DNA of 64,000 nucleotides from DASRIA01 sp963816975 (GCA_963816975.1 CAWFMD010000001.1:271722-335721); one strand, 5' to 3'; counted from the first letter of the stretch, positions 27,523 to 37,036 are shown. Program-made: numbers and translations. The notes: generated by a model from the sequence alone, not told the origin.

Positions 27523-29004
27523 ATGCAAAAACAGGCTCCGACACTCGGCCGCATCCTCGTCATGTCGATCTTCGCGTTGTCATGCTTCGGCCTGCTGCTG
27601 TACCTGTGGTCGGCGTTCGGCGGGCCGGTGCCGCTGAAGCCGCACGGCTACCGCTTCGAGACGTCGTTCACGGAGGCGACCCAGCTCGCACAGGAGGCAG
27701 ACGTGCGCATCTCGGGGGTGAACGTCGGCCGGGTCAAGCAGATCGACCTCGGCGAGGGGCGCACCGACGCGACGATCGAGCTCCAGGACGAGTACGCGCC
27801 GATTCCCCAGGACAGTCGTGCGATCCTGCGCCAGAAGACTCTGCTCGGCGAGACATATGTCGAACTGACGCCTGGGACCAAGACCGCCCCGAACATCCCC
27901 GAGGGCGGACGGCTCGAGGCCACGCAGGTTGCGCCCACCGTGGAGCTCGACGAGATCCTGCGGGCTTTCAACAAGGAAACGCGCGAGGGCTTCCAGGTGT
28001 GGCAGCAGGATCTCGGCAAGGGCATCGAGGGACAGGGCGCCGGGTTCTCGGAGTTCCTCGGGGTGCTGCCGGCGTTCGCGCAGGACACGAACGAGGTCCT
28101 GAAGGTTCTGAACTCACAGGAGCGGGCGGTCAGGGAAGGCATCAAGAACACGGGGGTCGTGTTCGACGCGCTCACGGAGCGCGGCGACCAGCTCTCCCAG
28201 TGGATCAGCAACTCCAACGACCTGCTGCGCACGACGGGCCGCCGCGATGACAGCATTCGTGCCCTGTTCCAGGCGTTCCCGACGTTCATCGACGAGTCCA
28301 ACGCGACCCTGAAGGCGCTCGGCACCTACGCCGACAACACAACGCCCGTCCTGCGCCAGCTGACGCCGGCCGCCACCCAGCTCTCCAACGTGTTGGAGCA
28401 GTTGAGCGCGATCGCGCCCGACTTCGAGCAGTTCTTCGTCGGCCTGAACAGGGTGATCCCCGCTTCGGTCCAGGGCCTTCCCGCCTCCTCGCGGTTCCTC
28501 GACGACACGCGCGACCTGTTCGCGCAGCTGGATCCGTTCCTGCGGAACTTCAACCCGTTCTTCGAGTACATCGGGATGTTCAGGCGCGAGATCGCCGCGA
28601 TGCTTGGAAACGACACCGCGGTCACGCAGGCGACGGACCAGATCGGCGAGGACCGGGTCCACTACCTGCGCCTCACGAGCCCGGTCAACGCCGAGGCGGT
28701 CGCCACCTACCCGAGCCGCCAGGGCTGGCACCGGGGCAACCCGTACCTCCAGCCCGGCGCGTACGACCAGCTCACGGCCGGCCTGCCGGTGTTCGACCCC
28801 GATCAGTGCGGCACGAACGGCTTCCCGGCCCTCGGTCCCGCGACAGCCAGCATGCCGGAGGAGCTGCGCAACCGGATCCTCCTGTACGTGCTGAACAGCG
28901 GCAACACCGTCGCGCCACCGTGCCGCAAGCAGGCGCCGTTCAACTTCGGCGGCCGGACTACGGACTACCCGCAGGTGACCGAGGCGCCAAAGCCGAGCCC
29001 GTAG
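27523..29004 (+). CDS. Mce/MlaD family lipid-transport protein 6
   Basis: This is the last of the six Mce genes, 493 residues, starting at ATG 27523. It has a membrane helix (about 9-29), a Mce domain with ADVRISGVNVGRVKQIDL, the helical tunnel region, and a Cys-containing C-terminal domain ending in Pro/Lys. Six Mce proteins in a row match the mceA-F arrangement of actinobacteria, but no YrbE permease or MceG ATPase gene flanks them here. The glycolytic operon follows after 73 bases. Confidence 0.9.
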   Translation: MQKQAPTLGRILVMSIFALSCFGLLLYLWSAFGGPVPLKPHGYRFETSFTEATQLAQEADVRISGVNVGRVKQIDLGEGRTDATIELQDEYAPIPQDSRAILRQKTLLGETYVELTPGTKTAPNIPEGGRLEATQVAPTVELDEILRAFNKETREGFQVWQQDLGKGIEGQGAGFSEFLGVLPAFAQDTNEVLKVLNSQERAVREGIKNTGVVFDALTERGDQLSQWISNSNDLLRTTGRRDDSIRALFQAFPTFIDESNATLKALGTYADNTTPVLRQLTPAATQLSNVLEQLSAIAPDFEQFFVGLNRVIPASVQGLPASSRFLDDTRDLFAQLDPFLRNFNPFFEYIGMFRREIAAMLGNDTAVTQATDQIGEDRVHYLRLTSPVNAEAVATYPSRQGWHRGNPYLQPGAYDQLTAGLPVFDPDQCGTNGFPALGPATASMPEELRNRILLYVLNSGNTVAPPCRKQAPFNFGGRTTDYPQVTEAPKPSP

Positions 29005-29013
29005 CCTCGCTGA

Positions 29014-29019
29014 TAGATT
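29014..29019 (+). promoter_or_regulatory. Possible -10 element upstream of gap
   Basis: TAGATT lies in the 73-base gap between the last mce gene and gap, and AGGAGG precedes the gap start. I see no good -35 match, so this is weak. Confidence 0.3.
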
Positions 29020-29077
29020 CGCGGGTCGGCGGGTACCCAACCCAAGTCACCACGCGAGCTATCTGCAGGAGGAACGC

Positions 29078-30103
29078 ATGTCCGTAAAGGTCGGGATAAA
29101 TGGCTTCGGCCGCATCGGGCGGAATTTCTTCCGGGCGGCGTACGAGCGCCAGGCCGACATCGAGCTCGTGGCGGTCAACGACATCACCGACTCGGGCACA
29201 CTTGCCCATCTGCTCGAGTACGACTCGACGCTGGGGCCGTTCCCGGGCAGGATCGAGGCCGGCGAGGGCTCGATCTCCTACGACGGCAGGGAGCTCAAGG
29301 TCCTGGCGGAGCGCGACCCGGCCAAGCTCCCGTGGGGCGACCTCGGCGTGGAGGTCGTGATCGAGTCGACCGGGCTGTTCGTGGACCGCGAGAACGCCTC
29401 GAAGCATCTCGAGGCGGGCGCCGACAAGGTGATCATCTCCGCCCCCGCGAAGGATCCGGACGTGACCGTCGCGCTGGGCGTCAACTTCGACGAGGCCTAC
29501 GACCCGCAGGCGCACCGGATCATCTCCAACGCTTCCTGCACCACCAACTGCCTGGCGCCGCTGGCGAAGATCCTGAACGACGGGGTGGGGATCAAGCACG
29601 GGCTGATGACCACGATCCACGCCTACACCGCCGACCAGCGCCTGCAGGACATGCCCCACAAGGACCTGCGCCGCGCGCGCGCCGCCGCGATCAACCTGAT
29701 CCCGACCTCGACCGGCGCCGCGAAGGCGCTCGGCCTCGTGGTGCCGGAGCTGGCGGGAAGGCTCAACGGCTTCTCGGTGCGCGCCCCGGTGCCCACCGGA
29801 TCGGTGGTGGACCTCGTGTGCGAGATGTCGCGCGAGACCTCCGTCGAGGAGATCAACGAGCTGTACGCGGGCCAGTGCGACAAGGGCCGCTACGCAGGCA
29901 TCATCCACCACACCGACGACCCGATCGTCTCGTCCGACATCAACAAGTCGCCGTACTCGGCGGTGTTCGACTCCCTGCTCACGATGGTCACGGACGGGAC
30001 GCTCGCGAAGGTGGTCGCCTGGTACGACAACGAGTGGGGCTATTCGTGCCGGCTGGTGGAGCTCGCAGAGAAGGTCCGCGCCTCGCAGCCGGCGCTTGCT
30101 TAG
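29078..30103 (+). CDS. gap: Glyceraldehyde-3-phosphate dehydrogenase
   Basis: This enzyme oxidises glyceraldehyde 3-phosphate to 1,3-bisphosphoglycerate with NAD(P). The 341-residue product has the N-terminal Rossmann motif GINGFGRIGRNFFRAA and the catalytic Cys in SNASCTTNCLAP. The C-terminal region WYDNEWGYSCR is typical. AGGAGG lies seven bases before ATG 29078. It opens a gap-pgk-tpiA-gpmI glycolytic operon, with the pgk start directly after its stop. Confidence 0.97.
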   Translation: MSVKVGINGFGRIGRNFFRAAYERQADIELVAVNDITDSGTLAHLLEYDSTLGPFPGRIEAGEGSISYDGRELKVLAERDPAKLPWGDLGVEVVIESTGLFVDRENASKHLEAGADKVIISAPAKDPDVTVALGVNFDEAYDPQAHRIISNASCTTNCLAPLAKILNDGVGIKHGLMTTIHAYTADQRLQDMPHKDLRRARAAAINLIPTSTGAAKALGLVVPELAGRLNGFSVRAPVPTGSVVDLVCEMSRETSVEEINELYAGQCDKGRYAGIIHHTDDPIVSSDINKSPYSAVFDSLLTMVTDGTLAKVVAWYDNEWGYSCRLVELAEKVRASQPALA

Positions 30104-31318
30104 GTGGGAGCTTCCCGCGCGGCGTTTCCGAAGAAGACGATCCGCGACATTCGGCTCGAGGGGCGCCGCGCCCTGGTGCGCGTCGACTTCAATGTTCCAT
30201 TGGAGGGCGAGGGCGACGCGCTGACCGTCGCCGACGATGGGCGCATCCGCGCCGCGCTGCCCACGCTGAGCTACCTCGGTGAACGGGAAACGAAGCTCGT
30301 GCTCGTGTCGCACCTGGGCCGGCCCACGGGCCACGACCCACGCTTGTCCATGGCGCCGGTCACCCGCAGGCTCGCGGAGCTCACCGGCTGGTCCGTCCGC
30401 CAGGCACCCGCGATCGTGGGCCCGGAGATCGAGCATCTCTCGCGAACCCTCGCCGCAGGCGAGGTGCTGGTCCTCGAGAACAGCCGCTTCGAGCCGGGCG
30501 AGACGAAGAACGACCCCGCGCTCGCCGATGCGCTCGCGCGGCTCGCGGACCTGTACGTGAACGACGCCTTCGGAGCGGCCCATCGCGCGCACGCCACCAC
30601 GGTGGGCGTGGCCAAGCGGCTGCGGCCGGCGGTCGCAGGGTTGCTGCTCGAGCAGGAGGTGACGGTTCTCTCCGCGCTCCTGGCGGATCCTCAGCACCCG
30701 TTCGTCGTGGTCCTCGGCGGCGCGAAGGTGAGCGACAAGATCGGGGTGATCGACCGGTTCCTCGACGTGGCCGACGCGATCCTGATCGGCGGCGCGATGT
30801 GCTTCAGCTTCTTCCGCGCGATGGGGCGGCCGACAGGCGACTCTCTGGTCGAGGAGGAAGGCGTGGAGCTGGCGCGACGCGTCCTGGAGAAGGCGGAGCG
30901 GTCGGACTGCCGGTTGGAGCTGCCCCGCGATCTCGTGCTCGCGGACCGCTTCGCGGGCGATGCGCAGCGGCGCGTGTCCGACGGCCCGGACGTGGCTGCC
31001 GGGTGGATGGGGCTGGACATCGGCCCACGCTCCTCCGAGCACTACGCACGCGCGATCGTGGACGCGGGCACCGTGTTCTGGAACGGTCCGCTGGGCGCCT
31101 TCGAGATGGAGCCGTTCTCCGCCGGGACCGAGGCCGTAGCCCAGGCCATCGCGCGTTGCGAGGGGACCACCGTCGTGGGTGGGGGCGACTCGGCCGCGGC
31201 GCTGTCGAAGTACGGCCTCGCGCACGCGGTCACGCATCTGTCGACGGGCGGGGGAGCCTCGCTCGAGCTGCTCGAGGGCAGGGCGCTCCCGGGGGTGGAG
31301 GCACTCGATGACAAGTAG
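30104..31318 (+). CDS. pgk: Phosphoglycerate kinase
   Basis: Pgk transfers phosphate between 1,3-bisphosphoglycerate and ADP. The 404-residue product shows RRALVRVDFNVPLE, the substrate-binding SHLGRPTG, VLVLENSRFEPGE, the nucleotide-binding VVVLGGAKVSDKI and the C-terminal VVGGGDSAAAL. It begins with GTG 30104, immediately after the gap stop. Its end overlaps the tpiA start by 11 bases. The length and motifs indicate a functional enzyme. Confidence 0.96.
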   Translation: MGASRAAFPKKTIRDIRLEGRRALVRVDFNVPLEGEGDALTVADDGRIRAALPTLSYLGERETKLVLVSHLGRPTGHDPRLSMAPVTRRLAELTGWSVRQAPAIVGPEIEHLSRTLAAGEVLVLENSRFEPGETKNDPALADALARLADLYVNDAFGAAHRAHATTVGVAKRLRPAVAGLLLEQEVTVLSALLADPQHPFVVVLGGAKVSDKIGVIDRFLDVADAILIGGAMCFSFFRAMGRPTGDSLVEEEGVELARRVLEKAERSDCRLELPRDLVLADRFAGDAQRRVSDGPDVAAGWMGLDIGPRSSEHYARAIVDAGTVFWNGPLGAFEMEPFSAGTEAVAQAIARCEGTTVVGGGDSAAALSKYGLAHAVTHLSTGGGASLELLEGRALPGVEALDDK

Positions 31319-32111
31319 AGGGCCGGATCCGGCTCAGGCGGAATCCGGGTCTGTAACAGGACGCCGGCCGCTGGTGGCGGCGAACTGGAAGATGCACAAG
31401 ACCAACGCCGAGGCTGCGGCCTTCTGCCGCGACCTCACCGCGACGCCGCTGCCGGCAGGCGCCGACGTCGTCATCTGCGCGCCGTACACGGCGTTGGGGA
31501 CGGTGGTCGACGCCGTGGCGGGCGCGGTCGTTGGCGTGGCCGCACAGGACATGCACGAGGCCGACGCGGGCGCGTTCACGGGGGAGATATCCGCACCCAT
31601 GCTGCTCGAGCTGGGCGTCTCGAGCGTCGTGCTCGGCCACTCCGAGCGCCGCCAAGGCTTCGGGGAGACCGATGCCGCGCTCGCGCGAAAGGTGCCGAAG
31701 GCATTGGCATCGGGGCTGCTGCCGATCCTGTGCGTGGGCGAGACCGAGGAGGAGCGCGAGGCGGGGGAGACCCAGCGCAAGCTGCGACAGCAGGTGCAGG
31801 CGGACCTCGCCGGGGTCGCCACCGCGCAGCTCGCCGAGGTCGTGATCGCCTACGAGCCGATCTGGGCGATCGGGACTGGCAGGACGGCGACACCCGAGCA
31901 GGCGCAAGACGCGATCGCGTTCGTGCGCGCGCTGGTCCGCGACCGCGACCCTGACATGGCGGCACGGGTGCGAATCCTCTACGGGGGCAGCGTCAAAGCG
32001 GGCAACGCGGCGGAGCTGCTGGCCCTCCCGGACATCGACGGCGCGCTGGTCGGCGGCGCGAGCCTCGACCCGGCCGAGTTCCGGGCGATCGTCGGCGCGG
32101 CGTGCGCATGA
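31308..32111 (+). CDS. tpiA: Triosephosphate isomerase
   Basis: TpiA interconverts dihydroxyacetone phosphate and glyceraldehyde 3-phosphate. The product has NWKMHK near the N-terminus, the catalytic His in VLGHSERR, the catalytic Glu in AYEPIWAIGTG, and ILYGGSVKAGN in the phosphate-binding loop. I choose ATG 31308, with GGAGG six bases upstream, giving 267 residues and an 11-base overlap with pgk. About 20 extra residues precede the barrel compared with short homologues. Its stop overlaps gpmI by ATGA. Confidence 0.96.
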   Translation: MTSRGPDPAQAESGSVTGRRPLVAANWKMHKTNAEAAAFCRDLTATPLPAGADVVICAPYTALGTVVDAVAGAVVGVAAQDMHEADAGAFTGEISAPMLLELGVSSVVLGHSERRQGFGETDAALARKVPKALASGLLPILCVGETEEEREAGETQRKLRQQVQADLAGVATAQLAEVVIAYEPIWAIGTGRTATPEQAQDAIAFVRALVRDRDPDMAARVRILYGGSVKAGNAAELLALPDIDGALVGGASLDPAEFRAIVGAACA

Positions 32112-33655
32112 ACCACGTCCCGGCGGTTGCGCTCGTGATCCTGGATGGATGGGGGATCGCGCCACCGGGGCCGGGGAACGCCGTGTCGCTGGCCGACACG
32201 CCCACCTTCGACGAGCTGTGGGCGACCTATCCGCACACGCAGCTCGAAGCCTGCGGCCCCGCCGTCGGCCTGCCCGCCGGCCAGATGGGCAACTCCGAGG
32301 TCGGGCACCTGAACCTCGGCGCCGGCACGGTCGTCGAGCAGGATCTCGCCCGCATCGATCACGCGATCGCGGACGGCAGCTTCTTCGAGAACCCCGCGCT
32401 GCGCGGGGCGTGCGCGGCCGCGCGTGACTCGGGAGGCCGGCTGCACCTCGCGGGCCTGGTGTCGGCCGGGGGCGTGCACTCCAGCCTCGAGCACCTGCGC
32501 GCCTGCATCGACCTCGGCGCCCGCGAGCGGGTTCCCGGCATCGTGCTGCACGTGTTCACGGACGGGCGCGACACACTGCCCACCTCCTCGCCGGAGTACA
32601 TCGCACAAGCCGAGGCCTGGCTGGCCGCGGCTGCGTCGGCCGGCGTGCCGGCGCACGTCGGCTCGGTGATGGGCCGGTACTGGGCGATGGACCGCGATCA
32701 GCGCTGGGACCGCACCAAGCGCGCATATGACGCGCTCGTGCACGGCGAAGGTCTGCGGGCGGAGAATGCGACGGCCGCCGTGAAGATGGCGTACGGGCGC
32801 GACGAGACGGACGAGTTCATCCAGCCCACGATCGTCGCGGAGCCACTTCCGGTCCGTGACGGGGACAGTGTGCTGACGTTCAACTTCCGGCCCGACCGGA
32901 TGCGCCAGCTAGTCCGCGCGTTGGCCGACCGCGACGTTCCGGAGCTGGACCGGCGCGCCGAACCGCGCATCACCCTGACCACGATGACGCGCTATCAGGA
33001 GCAGTGGGACTACCCGGTCGCCTTCGACGAGGCGCGCCCGGAGACGACCATCGCGAGGGTGTTGGCGGAGCGCGGTGATCGCCAGCTGCACGCCGCCGAG
33101 ACGGAGAAGTACCCGCACGTGACCTATTTCTTCAACGGCGGGGAGGAGCGGCCCTATGCCGGCGAGGATCGCTGCCTCGTTCCGTCCCCCCGCGACGTCG
33201 CGACCTACGACCAGCGGCCGGAGATGAGCGCGCCCGCCGCGGCGGCCGAGTTCGTGCAGCACTGGCGCGCGGCCGCGCACGAGGGCGCGCCCTACCGCTT
33301 CGGCATCATCAACTTCGCGAACGCCGACATGGTCGGGCACACCGGCAGCATCCCCGCGGCGATCCGGGCCGTGGAGACGGTTGACCGTTGCCTGGCCGAC
33401 GTGCTCGAAGCTGTGCACGGCACGGGCGGCGCCGCGATCGTGACCGCCGACCACGGGAACGCGGACGAGATGCTGACCGCGGACGGCGCCCCCCAGACAG
33501 CTCATTCGCTCAACCCGGTTCCGCTGGTCGTCACGATGCGCGACGTGCGGCTCGCAGACAAGGGCGTCCTCGCGGACGTCGCGCCCACGGCGCTGGCGAT
33601 GCTGGGGATCGAGCAGCCGCCGGCGATGAAGCAGCAGCCGCTGCTGCGGCCTTAG
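32108..33655 (+). CDS. gpmI: 2,3-bisphosphoglycerate-independent phosphoglycerate mutase
   Basis: GpmI interconverts 3- and 2-phosphoglycerate using two metal ions. The 515-residue product has the metal-binding LVILDGWG, the phosphoserine site in GQMGNSEVGHLNLGAG, the FTDGRDTLPTS segment, and late metal ligands in NFANADMVGHTG and VTADHGNADEM. The start is ATG 32108 in an ATGA overlap with tpiA; a GTG at 32102 would add two residues. It ends the glycolytic operon and converges on the kinase gene with a three-base gap. Confidence 0.96.
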   Translation: MNHVPAVALVILDGWGIAPPGPGNAVSLADTPTFDELWATYPHTQLEACGPAVGLPAGQMGNSEVGHLNLGAGTVVEQDLARIDHAIADGSFFENPALRGACAAARDSGGRLHLAGLVSAGGVHSSLEHLRACIDLGARERVPGIVLHVFTDGRDTLPTSSPEYIAQAEAWLAAAASAGVPAHVGSVMGRYWAMDRDQRWDRTKRAYDALVHGEGLRAENATAAVKMAYGRDETDEFIQPTIVAEPLPVRDGDSVLTFNFRPDRMRQLVRALADRDVPELDRRAEPRITLTTMTRYQEQWDYPVAFDEARPETTIARVLAERGDRQLHAAETEKYPHVTYFFNGGEERPYAGEDRCLVPSPRDVATYDQRPEMSAPAAAAEFVQHWRAAAHEGAPYRFGIINFANADMVGHTGSIPAAIRAVETVDRCLADVLEAVHGTGGAAIVTADHGNADEMLTADGAPQTAHSLNPVPLVVTMRDVRLADKGVLADVAPTALAMLGIEQPPAMKQQPLLRP

Positions 33656-33658
33656 AGC

Positions 33659-34892
33659 CTAGCCGCCCGTCGCCTTGTCGATCAGGTCGCGGATGCCGTT
33701 GATCTGATCCTGCACGCGGTCGGTGACCACGCGCTGGAAGTCCTGTGCCTGGGAACCGTCGAGGTTGACGATCACGAGCGCCGCGACCACCGTGGCCAGC
33801 AGCAGGAACAGGAACAGGAGCGCGAGGAAGCGGGAAAATCTCCCCCGCCGCCGGCGCTTCGGCGGCGGTGGCGGCGCCGCGCGGGTGGCACGGCGCTGCG
33901 CGCGGCGGCTGGGCGCGGGAGCCGCACGCGCGGGGGCAGCGCGCGGGGGCGGGCCGCATCACGCGGGTCGCGGCCGAGTCGGCCGCCGGTACCGAGGCGG
34001 CCTGAGTGACGGCCGTCGCGTGGCGCGTGGCCGCCGTCTCCAGCACGGTCGTGGCGCTCGAGTCGCGGCCGGCCATGCCCGCGCTCACGGCCTCGCGCAT
34101 CTCGGCGGCGCTGCGGTAGCGATGCTCGGCGGTCGGAGCGAGCGACCGCGCGACGGCGCGTGCAAGCGGCACCGGCACCTCCGGGTTCAGCACGTTCAAC
34201 GGATCGGGCGTGCCCTGCTGGCGCGTTGCCAGCTCTGTGAGCGACCCGCTCTCGAAGGGAAGCCTGCCCGCCAGCAGCTGATACATCACGACCCCGAGCG
34301 AGTAGACGTCTGCGCTCGCCGTCGCCTCGTCGCCGCGGGCCCGCTCGGGCGACAGGTACGCGGCGGTGCCGACAACCGACCCGATCTGCGTGATGCGCGA
34401 GTCTTCCGCGGCCTTGGCGATCCCGAAGTCGGCGAGCTTCACCACACCGTCGGGGTTGACCAGCAGGTTGCCGGGCTTCACGTCTCGATGGATCACGCCG
34501 TGGCGGTGCGCGTATTCGAGCCCCTCGCACGCCTGCGACACGATGTCCACCGCATCGGAGCCCGACAGGCGGCCGCGCTCGCGCATCACCTGACCGACCG
34601 TGGGGCCGGCCACGTACTCCATCACGATGAAGTAGCGGTGGGCGCTGGCGTCGTGGCCCGAGTCGTATACCTGCACGACATTCGGGTGGATCAGCCTTGC
34701 GGCAGCCAGCGCCTCGCGCCGGAAGCGTGCCACGAAGCCGTCGTCCTCGGACAGGTGCTCCGCCAGGAGCTTCACCGCCACCTGGCGCTCGAGCACGCCG
34801 TCGCGGGCGCGGTAGACCGTGGACATGCCGCCGGCGCCCAGCCGCTCGTCGAGCCGGTAGCGGTTCGCGATCTCGACGCCGAGCACCGCCAT
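33659..34892 (-). CDS. PknB-type Ser/Thr protein kinase, apparent frameshift in linker
   Basis: Residues about 11-270 form a complete eukaryotic-like kinase: glycine loop LGAGGMSTVY, ATP-binding VAVKLL, catalytic HRDVKPGNLL and DFG. As given, the frame then runs on through a nonsense Arg/Pro-rich tail into the antisense of gpmI. Removing one base from either C5 run (plus-strand G runs at 33932-33936 or 33945-33949) restores a Pro/Arg linker, a transmembrane helix (LALLFLFLLLATVVAALVIV) and a short outer tail ending KATGG at a TAG at 33659-33661. The restored protein is a membrane kinase without PASTA domains. The lipoprotein gene lies just upstream. Confidence 0.85.
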
Positions 34893-34895
34893 GCC

Positions 34896-35417
34896 CTATC
34901 CCTGCGGCGACGCGCCGCCGCCCTGATTGCCCACTCCGGGGACCTCCTGGCCCGTTGTACCCGTATCGGGCTGTGTCTGGGTCTCGTCCTCTTGCGGCTT
35001 CTGCTTCTTGGGCTTCTTCTCCTTGTCGTCCTGAGGCGCCTGGTCGCCGCCGTCCTCGGGTGGCGGCGCGGCGTCCTGCGACGTCGTGCCCGCCGGCGGT
35101 GTGGCCGCTGCACCCGTGCACTGGTCGGCGACCAGTGTCTGCAGCCGGTCGGCGCTCGACGCCAGCGCCGCGCTCAGCTCGGAGCCCACGGCTCCGGAGA
35201 GCGCCCCGACCTGCTCGCGCAGCGATGCAGCCTGCCGGGCCGCGCCGGCGCAGTCCTGTGCATCGACGCGCTGCTCGATCTGGTCCAGCGTGGCACGCAG
35301 GGACGCGGCGTCATCGGCGGCGAGCGGGGTCGAGTCCTCCTCGCCGCAGGCGGGCAGCACCGCGGCACTCAGCACCAGCACCGCGGCAGCGGCGAGCATC
35401 ATCCGGCCATTGAGCAT
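34896..35417 (-). CDS. Lipoprotein with coiled-coil and Gln/Lys/Asp-rich tail
   Basis: This 173-residue protein begins with a lipoprotein signal ending LPAC (Cys at about 24). A helical region (about 38-100) with regular Ala/Leu/Asp spacing holds two further Cys, and the last 70 residues are a low-complexity Gly/Pro/Gln/Lys/Asp tail. I do not recognise the family. ATG 35417 has TACCCT seven bases upstream, suggesting a leaderless mRNA. It is three bases upstream of the kinase gene, so it may be a co-expressed outer partner or target of the kinase; that is inference. Confidence 0.65.
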   Translation of the reverse strand: MLNGRMMLAAAAVLVLSAAVLPACGEEDSTPLAADDAASLRATLDQIEQRVDAQDCAGAARQAASLREQVGALSGAVGSELSAALASSADRLQTLVADQCTGAAATPPAGTTSQDAAPPPEDGGDQAPQDDKEKKPKKQKPQEDETQTQPDTGTTGQEVPGVGNQGGGASPQG

Positions 35418-35424
35418 GGAACGC

Positions 35425-35430
35425 AGGGTA
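35425..35430 (-). promoter_or_regulatory. -10 element, leaderless start of lipoprotein-kinase unit
   Basis: On the minus strand TACCCT is followed by seven bases and ATG 35417, without a Shine-Dalgarno sequence. Confidence 0.4.
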
Positions 35431-35442
35431 AGGGAACCGCTG

Positions 35443-36171
35443 CTAGAGCCCCTGGTACAGCCGTTCCGCGAGCGACTTCGGCAGCCCCGCGTCGAGAATC
35501 GCCTGTGCCGCCTCGTCGACCGGATACTCCACTCGCCGGAACGAGACCGTCCACGTCGCCGTGTCGAGCATCAGGTATGCGGCGCGCGGATCGCCGTCGC
35601 GCGGTTGGCCCACGCTGCCGGGGTTCACGAGCCATTCGCCCTCCGACATGTTCAGCTCGGCGCCGTGCAGCGCCTGCTCGCCGATCGTCTCGCCGCCGTT
35701 GCGGGCGAAGTAGCACGCGACGTGGGAGTGGCCGATCATGCAGACGCGCTGCTGCTGGGCGTCGAGGCACTCCGCGGCCTGGGAGATCGACAGCACGTAC
35801 TCCCACACGGGGTCACGGGGACTGGCGTGGTAGAGGCCGACGCCGGCCGACTGCCCGAGGGGAGACAGGCCGGCGAGGAACTCTCGCGTCGACTGCTCCA
35901 CATGCTTCAGGGTCCAACGGGCCGCCGCCCCGGCACTCATCGCGAAGTAGCGGACGTCCAGCTCGCCGCTCACGACCAGGTCGTGGTTGCCGGCCAGGCA
36001 TACTTCCACGACCTCCGCGACGAGCTTCGTGCACGCGTCGGGCTGCGCGCCGTAGCCGACCACGTCGCCCAGGCACCAGACCTGGTCGGGGTCACTGCGG
36101 CCCACGTCCGAGAGTACGGCCTCGAGTGCGGGCAGGTTGCTGTGGATGTCCGAGATTACGGCTATGCGCAT
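35443..36171 (-). CDS. Metallophosphoesterase (YfcE/MJ0936-like)
   Basis: The 242-residue protein has the calcineurin-like metal motifs ISDIHSNLPALE at the N-terminus, CLGDVVGYG, LAGNHDLV and later MIGHSHVACY, followed by VNPGSVGQPRDGDP. These are the ligands of a dinuclear-metal phosphodiesterase or phosphatase, closest in pattern to the YfcE/MJ0936 group. The start is ATG 36171. It is separate from the lipoprotein gene downstream by 25 bases and may be co-transcribed. The substrate is unknown. Confidence 0.9.
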   Translation of the reverse strand: MRIAVISDIHSNLPALEAVLSDVGRSDPDQVWCLGDVVGYGAQPDACTKLVAEVVEVCLAGNHDLVVSGELDVRYFAMSAGAAARWTLKHVEQSTREFLAGLSPLGQSAGVGLYHASPRDPVWEYVLSISQAAECLDAQQQRVCMIGHSHVACYFARNGGETIGEQALHGAELNMSEGEWLVNPGSVGQPRDGDPRAAYLMLDTATWTVSFRRVEYPVDEAAQAILDAGLPKSLAERLYQGL

Positions 36172-36247
36172 GGAGGTCTGAATGGGGATCGGCAATACCC
36201 GGCGCCGATCGGAGACCGGAGCCGCCGGTTGCAGGATATTCAGGCCG

Positions 36248-37036
36248 TTACGGGCAACGTGGGCCGCCGCGCAGCGTGAACCGCTCCAGCACGTCGACCT
36301 GGGTGTTCCCCTGGTAGGTGAACCGGCCGTCCAGCATGAAGAAGGTGCCGTTGCACAGGACCGGGCTGTCGATGTAGTGGATCGTGCGTCCGCGCCGGCG
36401 CACCGTGAGGTCCCGGGTGGTCGCATCGAAGAGAGTGACCGAGGCGTCCGGCGCGCTGGGCAGCGTCTTGATCGGCGGCACCGGCGTGTCGAGCACATAT
36501 CCGTAGGGAGTCCCCCGGCCGCTGCGCAGCACCCCGGGGAGCGTCATCACCGGGCCGAGGTCCGGGATCGCATAGATGATGATGGTCGGGTTGCGGCCCG
36601 ACATCGTTCCGTTGAAGAGAGTGACCTTCGCGTTGATGGGGTCCTGCACGATCGGCGGCGCCAGCCCGACCGCGCGGCCGGTCCCGAGCTTCGACCCGCG
36701 CGGGCAGCCGCGGGGGCCGCGCCGACGCAGCGTCGCCGGGCTGCACTTCGGGAAGAAGCGGGCGTTCACGACCGCGCCCTTCGGGAAGCGCAGCAGAGTG
36801 TGTGTCAACTGGAGCGGCGCGGGCGCTCCGGCATCGTCCGTGATTTCGATCCTGGTGCGCAGGCTGACTCCGCCCCGTTCCTTGTTGCGGTCACGCTTGG
36901 CGTAGCGTGCGGTGAACTCGACCTCCTGCGTGGTGGCCGCGCCCACGGGCGCGGGGGCGGCGCCCATCAGGGCGGCCGCAGCCACCAGCACGCCCGCGGT
37001 CAGCCTGACCCTCGCATTCAGCTTGCGCCCCCTCAC
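36248..37036 (-). CDS. Secreted protein of unknown function
   Basis: From GTG 37036 this is a 262-residue protein with a basic N-terminus and a signal peptide ending about VGAAT. The mature part is rich in beta-strand pattern, with segments like VTLFNGTMSGRNPTIIIYAIPD and a Cys pair around CSPATLRRRGPRGCP that may form a disulfide. TAGAGT lies seven bases before the GTG, which supports this start; a longer frame reaching 37105 would overlap the divergent protease gene. I do not recognise a named domain. Confidence 0.65.
   Translation of the reverse strand: MRGRKLNARVRLTAGVLVAAAALMGAAPAPVGAATTQEVEFTARYAKRDRNKERGGVSLRTRIEITDDAGAPAPLQLTHTLLRFPKGAVVNARFFPKCSPATLRRRGPRGCPRGSKLGTGRAVGLAPPIVQDPINAKVTLFNGTMSGRNPTIIIYAIPDLGPVMTLPGVLRSGRGTPYGYVLDTPVPPIKTLPSAPDASVTLFDATTRDLTVRRRGRTIHYIDSPVLCNGTFFMLDGRFTYQGNTQVDVLERFTLRGGPRCP

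Noticed and set aside
28958..31237. Long minus-strand open frame (759 codons) opposite gap and pgk
   Set aside because: It is antisense to two clear glycolytic genes and is rich in Arg, His, Gly and Val from GC-rich complementarity, with no recognisable domain.
33723..36317. Plus-strand open frame of 864 codons
   Set aside because: It is antisense to the kinase, lipoprotein and phosphoesterase genes, which all have family motifs.
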